Positions 20,195 through 32,776 of a DNA stretch of 64,000 nucleotides are shown piece after piece. Each line of letters starts with the position of its first letter. The first letter of the stretch is position 1. The translations under genes and the position numbers were made by a program. The DNA comes from RPQJ01 sp963731105 (GTDB taxonomy: Bacteria > Pseudomonadota > Gammaproteobacteria > Steroidobacterales > Steroidobacteraceae), in the NCBI GenBank assembly GCA_963731105.1, contig CAVSUM010000028.1, forward strand, positions 62,001 through 126,000, in the 5' to 3' direction. The notes under the pieces are model-generated. The model was given only the letters and a program-made list of their open reading frames with translations. It made no database searches and was not told the origin of the DNA.

Positions 20195-20950
20195 CCGTCG
20201 CGAGTCGTTGAGCAGCAACTCGTCGGTGCCCACCTGGATCAGCGTCGGCGGCAGGCCCTGCGGCGCGGCAAAGACGGGGGATACCAGCGGATCGCGCGCA
20301 TCACCGTGCGCAACGTAATCACGCGCGCCGTCCTGCAGCCACGGCCGGTTCAGCATGACCTCACCCGGGGCGGAGGAAAGCTGCTCCAGCGTCAGGTCGG
20401 TCCACGGCGAGAACAGCACCAGCGCGCGCGGTAACGGCAGCGCCAGTTCTCCCAGGCGCAGCGCCGTGGCAGCGGCCAGGCCGCCGCCGGCCGAATCGCC
20501 TGCAATGACGAGGTCGACGGGCGCGACTCCCTCCGCGAGCAGGCCGCGATAGGCGGCCACCGCATCGTCCAGCGCTGCCGGGAACGGATGCTCGGGCGCG
20601 AGACGGTAGTCGGCTGCAAACACGCGCGCGCCGCATCGTGCCGCCAGGTGTCCCGTGATGGCGCGATGCGTGACCGGCGAGCCCGACAGGTAGCCCCCGC
20701 CGTGCAGGTACAGGACCGTGAATGGCGTCGGCGCGGTGCCTCGCGCGGCAACCCACTCGCCGGCGATTCCGCCGCAGGTCGCAATCGTGAATTTCGTCCC
20801 GCGTGGCGGGAAGGTCACGCGCACTGCCTGCCGCAGGCGACGCCGGTGCTGCTCGATCGGCAGGCCCGCGCGGAAAGCGCGGCCGGCCATCAGGCGTGTG
20901 CCGGCTCGCAATATTCCTGCGATCAGTCGTTCAACGGGCGATTCGGCCAC
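20045..20950 (-). CDS. HSL-family alpha/beta hydrolase
   Basis: A 301-residue esterase/lipase of the hormone-sensitive lipase family with an intact frame. The oxyanion motif YLHGGGYLSG is near residue 80, the nucleophile GDSAGGGLA near 151-159, and the catalytic His in RRWHVFQLHAG near the C terminus; the DEL/DLTL segment provides a candidate Asp. It carries a basic N-terminal region without a clear signal peptide. It converges with a second HSL hydrolase (19153); the two are related in fold but diverged, so a recent local duplication is not evident. Confidence 0.85.
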   Translation of the reverse strand: MAESPVERLIAGILRAGTRLMAGRAFRAGLPIEQHRRRLRQAVRVTFPPRGTKFTIATCGGIAGEWVAARGTAPTPFTVLYLHGGGYLSGSPVTHRAITGHLAARCGARVFAADYRLAPEHPFPAALDDAVAAYRGLLAEGVAPVDLVIAGDSAGGGLAAATALRLGELALPLPRALVLFSPWTDLTLEQLSSAPGEVMLNRPWLQDGARDYVAHGDARDPLVSPVFAAPQGLPPTLIQVGTDELLLNDSRRLFRRLQEGGVVARLEEYPRRWHVFQLHAGVLADADRALDAVARFVAAAR

Positions 20951-20965
20951 GGCTGGCTGCCGGGC

Positions 20966-21388
20966 TCAGTCGGCGGCGTGCAGCACTTCGAGGCGGGCGT
21001 GGGCGATGCCCCGTCGCAGGATGCCGAGTGTCGCCGCGGCGGCCTGCGACAGGTCGGCAATGCGCTTGCCGACGAACGGGCCGCGATCGTTGACCGTCAG
21101 CACCACGCTGCGGCCGTTGCGCAGGTTGGTGACCTTCACCTTGGTGCCGAACGGCAGTGTCGGGTGGGCCATGGTCATCGCGTTGGAGTCGAACAACTGG
21201 CCGCTGGCGGTCGGGCGGTCGTGGAACTGCTCGCCATACCAGGAAACCAGCCCCTCCTGGACGGTCACGGTGGCCCGGGCGGCGCCGAACGGCAAGGCCA
21301 ACGCCAGCACCGCCAGCGCAATGACGCCGGCCGGCCGCCGCTTGCGCGGGTTCCGGGGGCGGCGGGCAATGGCTGTCCTGCGGGTCAT
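20966..21388 (-). CDS. rlpA: RlpA-like double-psi beta-barrel lytic transglycosylase-type protein
   Basis: A 140-residue exported protein. After an N-terminal hydrophobic segment (VIALAVLALALPFGAARA) comes a single DPBB domain with the RlpA signatures GLVSWYGEQFHDRPTASGQ and TLPFGTKVKVTNLRNGRSV, and NDRGPFVGKRIADLS. Full-length RlpA also has a C-terminal SPOR domain for septal peptidoglycan binding; this protein lacks it, so it is a short DPBB-only form. The catalytic Asp of the family lies in the NDRGPF motif. It probably acts on glycan strands in the envelope. Confidence 0.85.
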   Translation of the reverse strand: MTRRTAIARRPRNPRKRRPAGVIALAVLALALPFGAARATVTVQEGLVSWYGEQFHDRPTASGQLFDSNAMTMAHPTLPFGTKVKVTNLRNGRSVVLTVNDRGPFVGKRIADLSQAAAATLGILRRGIAHARLEVLHAAD

Positions 21389-21493
21389 GCGGGTCCTTCG
21401 GGGGATTGGTTGCGGGCGGTCCGGTGGTTACGGCCACCCGGCTTGCGATCTCCGACCGGGCCAGAGGTCGCCAAGTTCCGCACACACTACCAT

Positions 21494-21519
21494 CGCGCCG
21501 GCCCGAAGTCACCGGCGCG
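21494..21519 (-). terminator. Hairpin between glsB-like and rlpA-like genes
   Basis: CGCGCCGG (21494-21501) pairs with CCGGCGCG (21512-21519) around a 10-nt loop, in the 155-bp gap downstream of the leftward membrane-protein gene and upstream of rlpA. An AT-rich stretch (TTTTACATATTATTC) lies on the upstream side for leftward transcription, so a U-tract after the hairpin is missing. A weak terminator or a regulatory hairpin in the rlpA leader are both possible. Confidence 0.3.
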
Positions 21520-21543
21520 TGGCTAGTTTTACATATTATTCAA

Positions 21544-21855
21544 TCAGTTAGGCGTGGACGGCGGCGGCGGCGCCGAGGCCTTGCGGCGACGGAAGAACCA
21601 GATCAGGAAGGCCGCGCCCGCCACCGACAGCAGCAACCCCGCGAGGTTCGGCATGTGCAGCAGCCGGCTGACCAGCCCTCCGAGGAAGGAGCCGGCGATG
21701 CCGAAACCGATCGTGGCGGGCCAGCTCATCGGATCGGGTCCCGGCAGGGCCCAACGCGCCAGGGCACCGACGATGAGGCCACTCAGTGCCACATATAGAA
21801 TGAATAGGCCGAGCCCCACCGCGACCACGCCGCCGGCCGTCGTACCTGCTTCCAT
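21544..21855 (-). CDS. GlsB/YeaQ/YmgE-like small membrane protein
   Basis: A 103-residue protein with three hydrophobic segments (about 8-30, 45-65 and 72-90), Gly-rich (GFGIAGSFLGGLVSRL), and a basic RRRK stop-transfer followed by a Pro-rich tail. Size and the GALARWALPGPDPMSW / GIAGSFLGG pattern match the transglycosylase-associated/GlsB stress-response membrane protein family, whose biochemical role is unclear. The ATG at 21855 follows a GAGAGAACATGG-type ribosome site. A palindromic repeat copy lies 39 bp upstream. Confidence 0.75.
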   Translation of the reverse strand: MEAGTTAGGVVAVGLGLFILYVALSGLIVGALARWALPGPDPMSWPATIGFGIAGSFLGGLVSRLLHMPNLAGLLLSVAGAAFLIWFFRRRKASAPPPPSTPN

Positions 21856-21893
21856 GTTCTCTCCCTCGTTGGTTGTAGACCGGTTCCAGTATA

Positions 21894-21952
21894 CGGAGGG
21901 GACGCTCTCCTGAGTGTCCCTCGCGGGGACAGTCAAGAGAGCGTCCCCTCCG
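21894..21952. repeat. Nested palindrome (copy 3)
   Basis: The 27-nt arms 21894-21920 and 21926-21952 pair with two mismatches around TCGCG. The outer CGGAGGGGACG is conserved, but the following base is C (GCTCTCC) where copies 1, 2 and 4 have GT. It lies between the divergent glsB-like gene and gltB, upstream of both, so it cannot be a simple terminator here. Confidence 0.9.
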
Positions 21953-21975
21953 ACCTCCGACTTTGTTGCACTGCA

Positions 21976-22016
21976 TTGACGGCGGCATGTCCGCATGTCA
22001 TATGGATATCGTATCC
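21976..22016 (+). promoter_or_regulatory. Possible gltB promoter and small dyad
   Basis: TTGACG at 21976-21981 is a good -35 element; the best -10 candidate, CATATG at 21999-22004 with a 17-bp spacer, matches only half of TATAAT. The dyad GGATA-TCG-TATCC (22004-22016) overlaps the expected start site and could be an operator. About 100 bp of untranslated leader then precede the gltB ATG. No riboswitch was recognised in that leader. Confidence 0.3.
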
Positions 22017-22118
22017 ACGATCCTGTTGCCCAAGCCAGGGGGTCCGGCCCACAAGGCCGGTGCCCCGCTGCGCCCCTGAGCGACGCATTAGCCCCGACCT
22101 GCAGGCAGGCCCGTACCG

Positions 22119-26734
<4,616 letters not shown>

Positions 26735-26770
26735 CCTCCCCTACAGCCCACAGCCTGCAGTCCAACCATC

Positions 26771-28255
26771 ATGGGAAAGCCCACCGGATTCATCGAGTAC
26801 CTGCGTGAACTGCCGGTCGATCGTGCGCCGCTCGCGCGCATCGGCGACTGGCAGGAGTTCCACCCGCACCTCGAGGAGAAGCGCCTGCGACAGCAGGGCG
26901 CGCGCTGCATGGATTGCGGCGTGCCGTTCTGCCACACCGGCAAGCTGATCAGCGGCATGGCCTCCGGCTGCCCGATCAACAACGTCATTCCCGAGTGGAA
27001 CGACCTGGTCTACCGCGGGCTGTGGCGCGAGGCGCTCGACCGCCTGCACATGACCAACAACTTCCCGGAGTTCACCGGTCGCGTGTGCCCGGCGCCGTGC
27101 GAAGGCTCCTGCGTGCTCGGCATCAACGATCCGCCGGTCACGATCAAGAACATCGAGGCCGAGATCATCGACCGCGGCTGGGACGAAGGCTGGGTGCTGC
27201 CCGAGCCGCCCAAAGTGCGCACCGGCAAGCGCGTGGCGGTGATCGGCTCCGGGCCCGCGGGCCTCGCCGCGGCCGAGCAGCTCAATCGCGCCGGCCACCA
27301 GGTGACGGTGCTCGAGCGCGAGGACCGTCCGGGCGGACTGCTCATGTACGGCATCCCGAACATGAAGCTCGACAAGCGCGAGGTGGTCCTGCGCCGCATC
27401 GAGCAGATGGAGCAGTCGGGCATCAAGTTCGTCTGCAACGCCAACGTCGGCGACAACGTCGAGGCCAACCTGCTGCTGCGCGACTTCGACGCCACGGTGA
27501 TCTGCACCGGGGCCACCCAGCCGCGCGACCTCATCGTCGAAGGCCGCAAGCTCGGCGGCGTGCACTTCGCGATGGAGTACCTCACCGCCAGCACCCGGGC
27601 GCTGCTCGACGGCGGGCCGGAGGCGAGTCCGATCCATGCACGCGGCAAGGACGTCGTGGTGATCGGCGGCGGCGACACCGGCACCGACTGCGTCGGCACG
27701 GCGCTGCGCCAGGGCTGCCGCAGCGTCACGCAGCTCGAGATCATGGCGCGCCCACCCGAGGAGCGGGCGAGCGACAACCCGTGGCCGGAGTGGCCGAAGG
27801 TCTACAAGCTCGACTACGGCCAGGAAGAGGCTGCGGCCAGGTTCGGCTCGGACCCGCGCGTCTACCTGACGACGGTCAGGAAGTTCGTCGGCGACGCGGC
27901 GGGCAAGCTCGCCTCGCTGGTGACCGTGCAGGTGAAATGGGAGCGCAACGACCAGGGGCAGTTCGTCCCTGTCGAGGTGCCCGGCACGGAGCAGGTGCGG
28001 CCCGCGCAGCTCGCGCTGCTGGCAATGGGTTTCCTCGGGCCCGAGCAGCCGCTGCTCAAGGAGCTCGCGATCGAGTGCGATCCGCGCAGCAACGTGCGCG
28101 CCGAGCACGGCCGCTTCGCCACCAGCATCAAGGGCGTGTTCGCGGCGGGCGACTGCCGCCGCGGCCAGAGCCTGGTGGTGTGGGCGATCAACGAGGGCCG
28201 CGGTGCCGCTCGTGAGTGCGACCGCTACCTGATGGGCAGGACCGACCTGCCGTAG
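26771..28255 (+). CDS. gltD: Glutamate synthase small subunit
   Basis: A 494-residue beta subunit, intact. N-terminal Cys-rich region (CMDCGVPFCHTG, SGCPINN, CPAPCEGSCVLG) binds the low-potential 4Fe-4S clusters; then two Rossmann folds: GSGPAGLAAAEQLNRAG for FAD and GGGDTGTDCVGTALRQGC for NADPH. It delivers NADPH electrons to the FMN of GltB. The ATG at 26771 is 36 bp downstream of gltB, the normal operon order. Confidence 0.95.
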   Translation: MGKPTGFIEYLRELPVDRAPLARIGDWQEFHPHLEEKRLRQQGARCMDCGVPFCHTGKLISGMASGCPINNVIPEWNDLVYRGLWREALDRLHMTNNFPEFTGRVCPAPCEGSCVLGINDPPVTIKNIEAEIIDRGWDEGWVLPEPPKVRTGKRVAVIGSGPAGLAAAEQLNRAGHQVTVLEREDRPGGLLMYGIPNMKLDKREVVLRRIEQMEQSGIKFVCNANVGDNVEANLLLRDFDATVICTGATQPRDLIVEGRKLGGVHFAMEYLTASTRALLDGGPEASPIHARGKDVVVIGGGDTGTDCVGTALRQGCRSVTQLEIMARPPEERASDNPWPEWPKVYKLDYGQEEAAARFGSDPRVYLTTVRKFVGDAAGKLASLVTVQVKWERNDQGQFVPVEVPGTEQVRPAQLALLAMGFLGPEQPLLKELAIECDPRSNVRAEHGRFATSIKGVFAAGDCRRGQSLVVWAINEGRGAARECDRYLMGRTDLP

Positions 28256-28261
28256 GCCGGT

Positions 28262-30244
28262 TCACTCACACTGCACGCCGCTCGCGGTCGGTTGGCACTT
28301 GTCCGGCCAGCCGAATTCCCGCCAGAAGGCGACGAGGCCGATGTCGCGCATGATTGCGGCGAACCGCGGATCCTGGCGCAACGCCGCCGCCTCCGGCATC
28401 CACCAGTCGGCACGCAGGACGCTGCCCATCCCGTCGCCACCGCGCGACCGGACGGGACCACCACTGCCATCGGCCTTGAGCAGTGAAGCCGGATCCAGCG
28501 TGTCCCGGATCGTTGCCAGGCCGCCCTCCACGTCCCGGCTCATGCTCTGCACGGCGAAGCGCGCGATCCCGGGCGGGCCGTAGGGAGCGAGAGTCGCGAG
28601 CATGCGCGCGGTGTCGGCGTCGACATGCCGGTTCCTGACGGCCCTGACCGACATGCGGATCTGCTGCTCACGATCCGGGAATGCCTTGATCCAAAGTTTC
28701 TCGGCGCGAACCATGTCGCCGCGCACGCTGGCCCCACCTCCCTCCAGGGCGACCGGCTCGGGACCCTCCCAGCCATTTTCGCGCGACTTCGCCGTGTAAG
28801 CCTCGATGACGTCGGGCCGGCCCATGACCAGCGCCGAGTACCCAACCTGCCAGGCGATCAACGGCGACAGCGGATCGAGTTCGCCCGCGCGCTGCCGCTC
28901 GGCCCAGCCCGCCTGCAGGTAACCGGCGTCGAGCAGGAAACCGCCATACCAGTTGCGCAGCTCGGGGTTGGATGGCGCACGCGCCACGGCCTCCTGGAAG
29001 TTGCGATAAGCCTCCGCGTACAGGTTTAGGGCCTGCGCATGCAGGGCCCGGACCGCGTACGGTTCGCCAAGACCGGGATCGATCTCCAGCGCACGATTCG
29101 CGGCGACCAGCGCCTCGGCCCAGGTCGACTCGCGCTGCAGCGACTCCTGGCCCGCCGGCCGGTTCGGCCGCTGTCCCTCGAACGCAACGCCCTCCTGCCA
29201 CGATGGCCGCAGCAGCAGGGCGAGCGCGCGCAGCGAGTGCGCGCGGGCGAAGTTCGGATCGCGTGCGATCGCCGCATCGACCAGCTTCAGGATATCGTCG
29301 AGGTCGGCGGCCGACTTGCGGTTGCGCAGCTTGTAGCGCGCCTGCAGGAATCGCTGCCACGACTCGATGTCCACCGTCGGCGGTCGGCCGAACGACGCGA
29401 GCTCGTCGCTGCCGAGCGCGATCTGCAGCGCCCTGGCGATGTGACCCGCGATGTCCGCCTGGATGGCGAATACGTCGTCGAGCCTGCGCTCGTAGGTCTC
29501 GGACCACAGGTGCGTGTCCGACGCGACGTCGATCAACTGCGCAGTCACGCGCACGCGGTCGCCGGCCCGGCGCACGCTGCCTTCGACCACGTGGCTGACG
29601 CCGAGCTTGCGCGCAATCGTCGGCAGGTCCACCGCTTGACCCTTGAACGAGAACGACGACGTCCGGGAGGTGACCCGCAGGCCGTCGACATTGCCAAGCA
29701 GGTTGAGGACTTCCTCGGTGACGCCGTCGGAGAAGAAGTCCTGCTCCGGATCGGAGCTCATGTTGGCGAAAGGCAGCACCGCGATGCCGGTTGCGGCGCG
29801 GGCGGACGGCGGCGTCGCGCCAGCAGCGACGCCCTGGGTCGTGCCCGGACCCACATCGGTCGCGACGGCCGCAGCGGGTCGCTGGACGGCACCGGTCGGC
29901 AGGAATCGATCCAGCGTCACCGCCAGGATGGCCAGCACGGCCACGATCAGCGTGACCACGTTCAGGCGCCGGGCATTGTCGTGCCGGTGTGATTCGCTGC
30001 GCGGTACGGCGCCGTCCCGCTTGAGGCCTTCGGGCGTCAGTTCGTACGTCCACGAAATGCCGAGCGCCACTGGCAGTCCCAGGCCGAGAACGACCAGTGC
30101 CAGCTTGCCAACCCAGGCGGGGAGATCCAGCAGCGAGCCGATGGTCTCGACGGTCTGCAGGATCAGCCAGCTCGACGCGACGTAGAGCACCGCCACCCGG
30201 GCGACGTTGCGTCGCCGCAGCTCCCCCAGGAATGGCATGGGCAT
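28262..30244 (-). CDS. Membrane-anchored TolB-like/TPR protein
   Basis: A 660-residue protein. Residues 1-110 hold membrane segments (VLYVASSWLILQTVETIGSLL, LALVVLGLGLPVALGISW, VVTLIVAVLAILAV). A TolB-N-like/guanylate-cyclase-associated block follows (GIAVLPFANMSSDPEQDFFSDG and GVSHVVEGSVRRAGDRVRVTAQLID). The C-terminal half is a series of TPR-like helical repeats (EALVAANRALEIDPGLGEPYAV; AYRNFQEAVARAPSNPELRNW). This architecture, without a cyclase or DNA-binding domain, is common in Xanthomonadales-type genomes and is of unproven function, perhaps scaffolding or signalling. ATG at 30244 follows GAGGA; a second ATG is 6 bp downstream. It converges on gltD with 6 bp between stops. Confidence 0.75.
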   Translation of the reverse strand: MPMPFLGELRRRNVARVAVLYVASSWLILQTVETIGSLLDLPAWVGKLALVVLGLGLPVALGISWTYELTPEGLKRDGAVPRSESHRHDNARRLNVVTLIVAVLAILAVTLDRFLPTGAVQRPAAAVATDVGPGTTQGVAAGATPPSARAATGIAVLPFANMSSDPEQDFFSDGVTEEVLNLLGNVDGLRVTSRTSSFSFKGQAVDLPTIARKLGVSHVVEGSVRRAGDRVRVTAQLIDVASDTHLWSETYERRLDDVFAIQADIAGHIARALQIALGSDELASFGRPPTVDIESWQRFLQARYKLRNRKSAADLDDILKLVDAAIARDPNFARAHSLRALALLLRPSWQEGVAFEGQRPNRPAGQESLQRESTWAEALVAANRALEIDPGLGEPYAVRALHAQALNLYAEAYRNFQEAVARAPSNPELRNWYGGFLLDAGYLQAGWAERQRAGELDPLSPLIAWQVGYSALVMGRPDVIEAYTAKSRENGWEGPEPVALEGGGASVRGDMVRAEKLWIKAFPDREQQIRMSVRAVRNRHVDADTARMLATLAPYGPPGIARFAVQSMSRDVEGGLATIRDTLDPASLLKADGSGGPVRSRGGDGMGSVLRADWWMPEAAALRQDPRFAAIMRDIGLVAFWREFGWPDKCQPTASGVQCE

Positions 30245-30313
30245 GGCTTCCTCGGCAGTCCGAAGGCCTGCAGTATGCACCCATCCGGGCAGGCGCTCCG
30301 GCGCATCGGGCGC

Positions 30314-31507
30314 CTACAGGATCGGCTCGCGATGCTCGCCCCGCTCATAGACGACGTGGGCACGACCGACGAGCAGCGGATCGAGCGGGCCGATCCGGTC
30401 GAGGTCCTTGTTCGAGTACGGCAGCTTGTGGAGGATGTAGCGCATCGCGTTCAGGCGCGCGCGCTTCTTGCAGTCCGACTTGATCACCGTCCACGGCGCG
30501 TCGGCCGTGTCGGTGTAGAAGAACATCGCCTCCTTGGCCTTGGTGTACTCCTCCCACTTGTCGAGCGAGGCGAGGTCCACCGGGCTCAGCTTCCACTGCT
30601 TGAGCGGATGTGACTTGCGTTCCTTGAAACGCCGCCGCTGCTCCTTGCGGCTCACCGAGAACCAGAACTTGATCAGGTGCAGGCCGCTGCGCACCAGGTT
30701 GCGCTCGAACTCCGGCGCCTGGCGCATGAACTCCAGGTATTCGTCGTCGGTGCAGAAGCCCATCACCCGCTCGACGCCGGCGCGGTTGTACCAGGAGCGG
30801 TCGAACAGCACGATCTCGCCGCGGGTCGGCAGGTGCTCGATGTAGCGCTGGAAATACCACTGCCCCCGTTCGACGTCGCTCGGCTTCTCGAGTGCCACGA
30901 CGTGCGCGCCGCGGGGGTTCAGGTGCTCCATGAAGCGCTTGATGGTGCCGCCCTTGCCGGCCGCGTCGCGGCCCTCGAACAGGATCACCACCCGCTGGCC
31001 GGTTTCCTTCACCCAGGCCTGCAGCTTCAGCAGCTCGACCTGCAGCTCGTACTTCTTGCGCTCGTAGCTGCGGCGCGACATCAGGTGCTTGTACGGGTAG
31101 CCGCCATCGCGCCAGTCGTCCGCGAGTTCGCCATCCGCCTTGTCGCGCTGCACCTTGCGGGCGGCGTCCTCGCGCTGCGACAGCAGGTTGCGCAGCGCCA
31201 CCACGTCGTCCGGCGAAGCGCCCGAGAGGATCGCCTCGAACGAATCGCGCAGGCCGCCCGGGTCGCCCTGCGCGGCACGCGACAGGATGTCCTGCACCGC
31301 ATAGGCCTTCGACTCGGTGGCTGCGTCGACGGACTCGTTGACGGTGAAGTCGCGGATGCCATCGGCGGAGAGGCGTGGCGGGACGTCGCCCTGGGCCACC
31401 GTGCGCTTGCCGCTGCGAGCGGCGGTCGTCCGACGCTTGCGCTTGCGGTTGGGTGCCGTCGTCTGTTCTGGCGTCTGTGGGGGCCGGTCCTTCCTGGTCT
31501 CGTCCAT
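30314..31507 (-). CDS. ppk2: Polyphosphate kinase 2
   Basis: A 397-residue class I PPK2. The first ~140 residues are a basic/acidic low-complexity extension. The kinase domain shows Walker A FEGRDAAGKGGTIKRFMEH, a Walker-B-like FDRSWYNRAGVERVMGF, and the lid KFWFSVSRKEQRRRFKER. PPK2 enzymes transfer phosphate between polyphosphate and nucleotides, usually favouring ADP/GDP phosphorylation for this class. The stop is 69 bp from the TolB-like gene start in the same direction. Confidence 0.92.
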   Translation of the reverse strand: MDETRKDRPPQTPEQTTAPNRKRKRRTTAARSGKRTVAQGDVPPRLSADGIRDFTVNESVDAATESKAYAVQDILSRAAQGDPGGLRDSFEAILSGASPDDVVALRNLLSQREDAARKVQRDKADGELADDWRDGGYPYKHLMSRRSYERKKYELQVELLKLQAWVKETGQRVVILFEGRDAAGKGGTIKRFMEHLNPRGAHVVALEKPSDVERGQWYFQRYIEHLPTRGEIVLFDRSWYNRAGVERVMGFCTDDEYLEFMRQAPEFERNLVRSGLHLIKFWFSVSRKEQRRRFKERKSHPLKQWKLSPVDLASLDKWEEYTKAKEAMFFYTDTADAPWTVIKSDCKKRARLNAMRYILHKLPYSNKDLDRIGPLDPLLVGRAHVVYERGEHREPIL

Positions 31508-31686
31508 GTCTGCGTCCTCGGCACCGATTGCAGGTGTCAGGACCCAAGCCTACCCGGGCGGGTCCCGGGCAGCCGTCCGCAGATTCCACGACGGTCGTGC
31601 GGCCGGCGACGGAAGTCCCCAATGACAGGCGGCCCCGTCGCGATCGACACTCCCGGCACCAACCTCACCCGCCAGGGAGCGTCACC

Positions 31687-32199
31687 ATGCGAACCATGCT
31701 TGTTGCCGGCGCGCTGCTGCTTGCCGCCGGGTCCGTGCAGTCCGCCGAGCCGGTCATGATGTCGGCCGACTGGGGCCCCGCGGCCTGCGCGGCCTGGAAT
31801 GCCGACCCGGTGCTGACCAACGAACTCGCGGCCAGCGACTGGATCAGGAACGACAAGGGCCGCGGCTTCAAGGTGATGCAGCTGTACCGCAAAGACTGCG
31901 GCGACCAGCCGACCGTCGAGCTGCGCGTGGCACTCAAGGACGGCAAGGCGATGTGCGTCTATGGCGGCGCGGTGCAGACCACGAAGCTCGAATCCGGTGC
32001 GGACTACCTGATGTTCGCCGAGACGCAGCGCTGGCAGGAGATGGGACGCGGCGAATACGGCCCGATGAAAGCCATGAGCTTCGGGCGCCTCGGTTTCAAG
32101 GGGCCGAAGATGGAAGCGATGGGCAACATGGGCCCGTTCGGCAATTTCCTGCTGCTGGTCGGCAAGGTGCCGGCAGACGCGAAGAGCTGCCCGAAATAG
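31687..32199 (+). CDS. Secreted SCP2-like lipid-binding protein
   Basis: A 170-residue exported protein: signal peptide MRTMLVAGALLLAAGSVQSA, then a single domain with DYLMFAETQRWQEMGRGEYG followed by MSFGRLGFKGPKMEAMGNMG, the spacing and Gly-rich turns of the SCP2 sterol-carrier fold. The mature part contains four Cys (CAAW, DCGD, MCVY, SCPK) that could form disulfides in the periplasm. SCP2 proteins carry sterols, fatty acids or acyl chains. It stands alone, divergent from ppk2 and convergent with the CDP-alcohol transferase. Confidence 0.6.
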   Translation: MRTMLVAGALLLAAGSVQSAEPVMMSADWGPAACAAWNADPVLTNELAASDWIRNDKGRGFKVMQLYRKDCGDQPTVELRVALKDGKAMCVYGGAVQTTKLESGADYLMFAETQRWQEMGRGEYGPMKAMSFGRLGFKGPKMEAMGNMGPFGNFLLLVGKVPADAKSCPK

Positions 32200-32211
32200 C
32201 CGGCTGCGCGA

Positions 32212-32776
32212 TCAGCCGCCGCGCAGCACCCACCACAGGCCACGCACGTCGGCGCGCCACTGCGGCAGCGCCCGCAGCAGCGCGAGTTCCTCGAGGCTCG
32301 CGAGGATGCTGGCGCCTGCGGCCACATAGAGCAGCCACGGCTCGAAGCCGAACAGGAACAGCCAGCCGATGAACAGGCCGAGCAGGTTGGCGACGATTTT
32401 CGACAGGTAGGTGTGGAAGCTCGACAGGCGCCCGTAGCGCAGCGAGCGCGAGCACGTCTTCGAGCAGCCACAACCCGATCGCCGTCCCGCACAGCCACGC
32501 GTGCTCGCGGATCACCTCCGGGTAGAACACCCAGATGCCGTAGCACGACACCAGCATCAACAGCGTGTCGGCCACCGAGTCGAGGATCGCACCGAGCCGC
32601 GACTCGAGCGTGAACATGCGCGCGATGAGGCCGTCGAGGATGTCGCTGAGCAGCGCCGGGATCAGCACCCAGGTGAACGCCGTCTCCTGCTGCATGAAGG
32701 CCAGCGCCGCGAGCACCGGCGACGCGAGCAGCCGGGCCCCGCTCAGCAGGTTGGGCAGCTGGCGCAGCATCGGCAT
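32212..32776 (-). CDS. CDP-alcohol phosphatidyltransferase (one frame break)
   Basis: An integral membrane enzyme joining a CDP-activated lipid to an alcohol. The defining motif D-x2-DG-x2-AR-x8-G-x3-D-x3-D is complete: SDILDGLIARMFTLESRLG then AILDSVADT. Several hydrophobic helices follow. A +1 break near 32440 (a T between CTCGC and GCGCTA on the coding strand) is corrected to LARYGRLSSFHTYLSKIVANL, giving 188 codons. Start ATG 32776 overlaps the stop of the upstream carboxyltransferase by one base (TCAT on the plus strand). Product headgroup cannot be assigned. Confidence 0.8.

Noticed and set aside
21389..21543. AT-rich stretch near 21525-21540 as a promoter for the rlpA-like gene
   Set aside because: Elements at a proper -35/-10 distance could not be defined; the stretch may simply be part of the hairpin leader.
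22080..22118. A riboswitch in the gltB leader
   Set aside because: The leader is about 100 nt with no recognisable aptamer motif, only a small dyad upstream.
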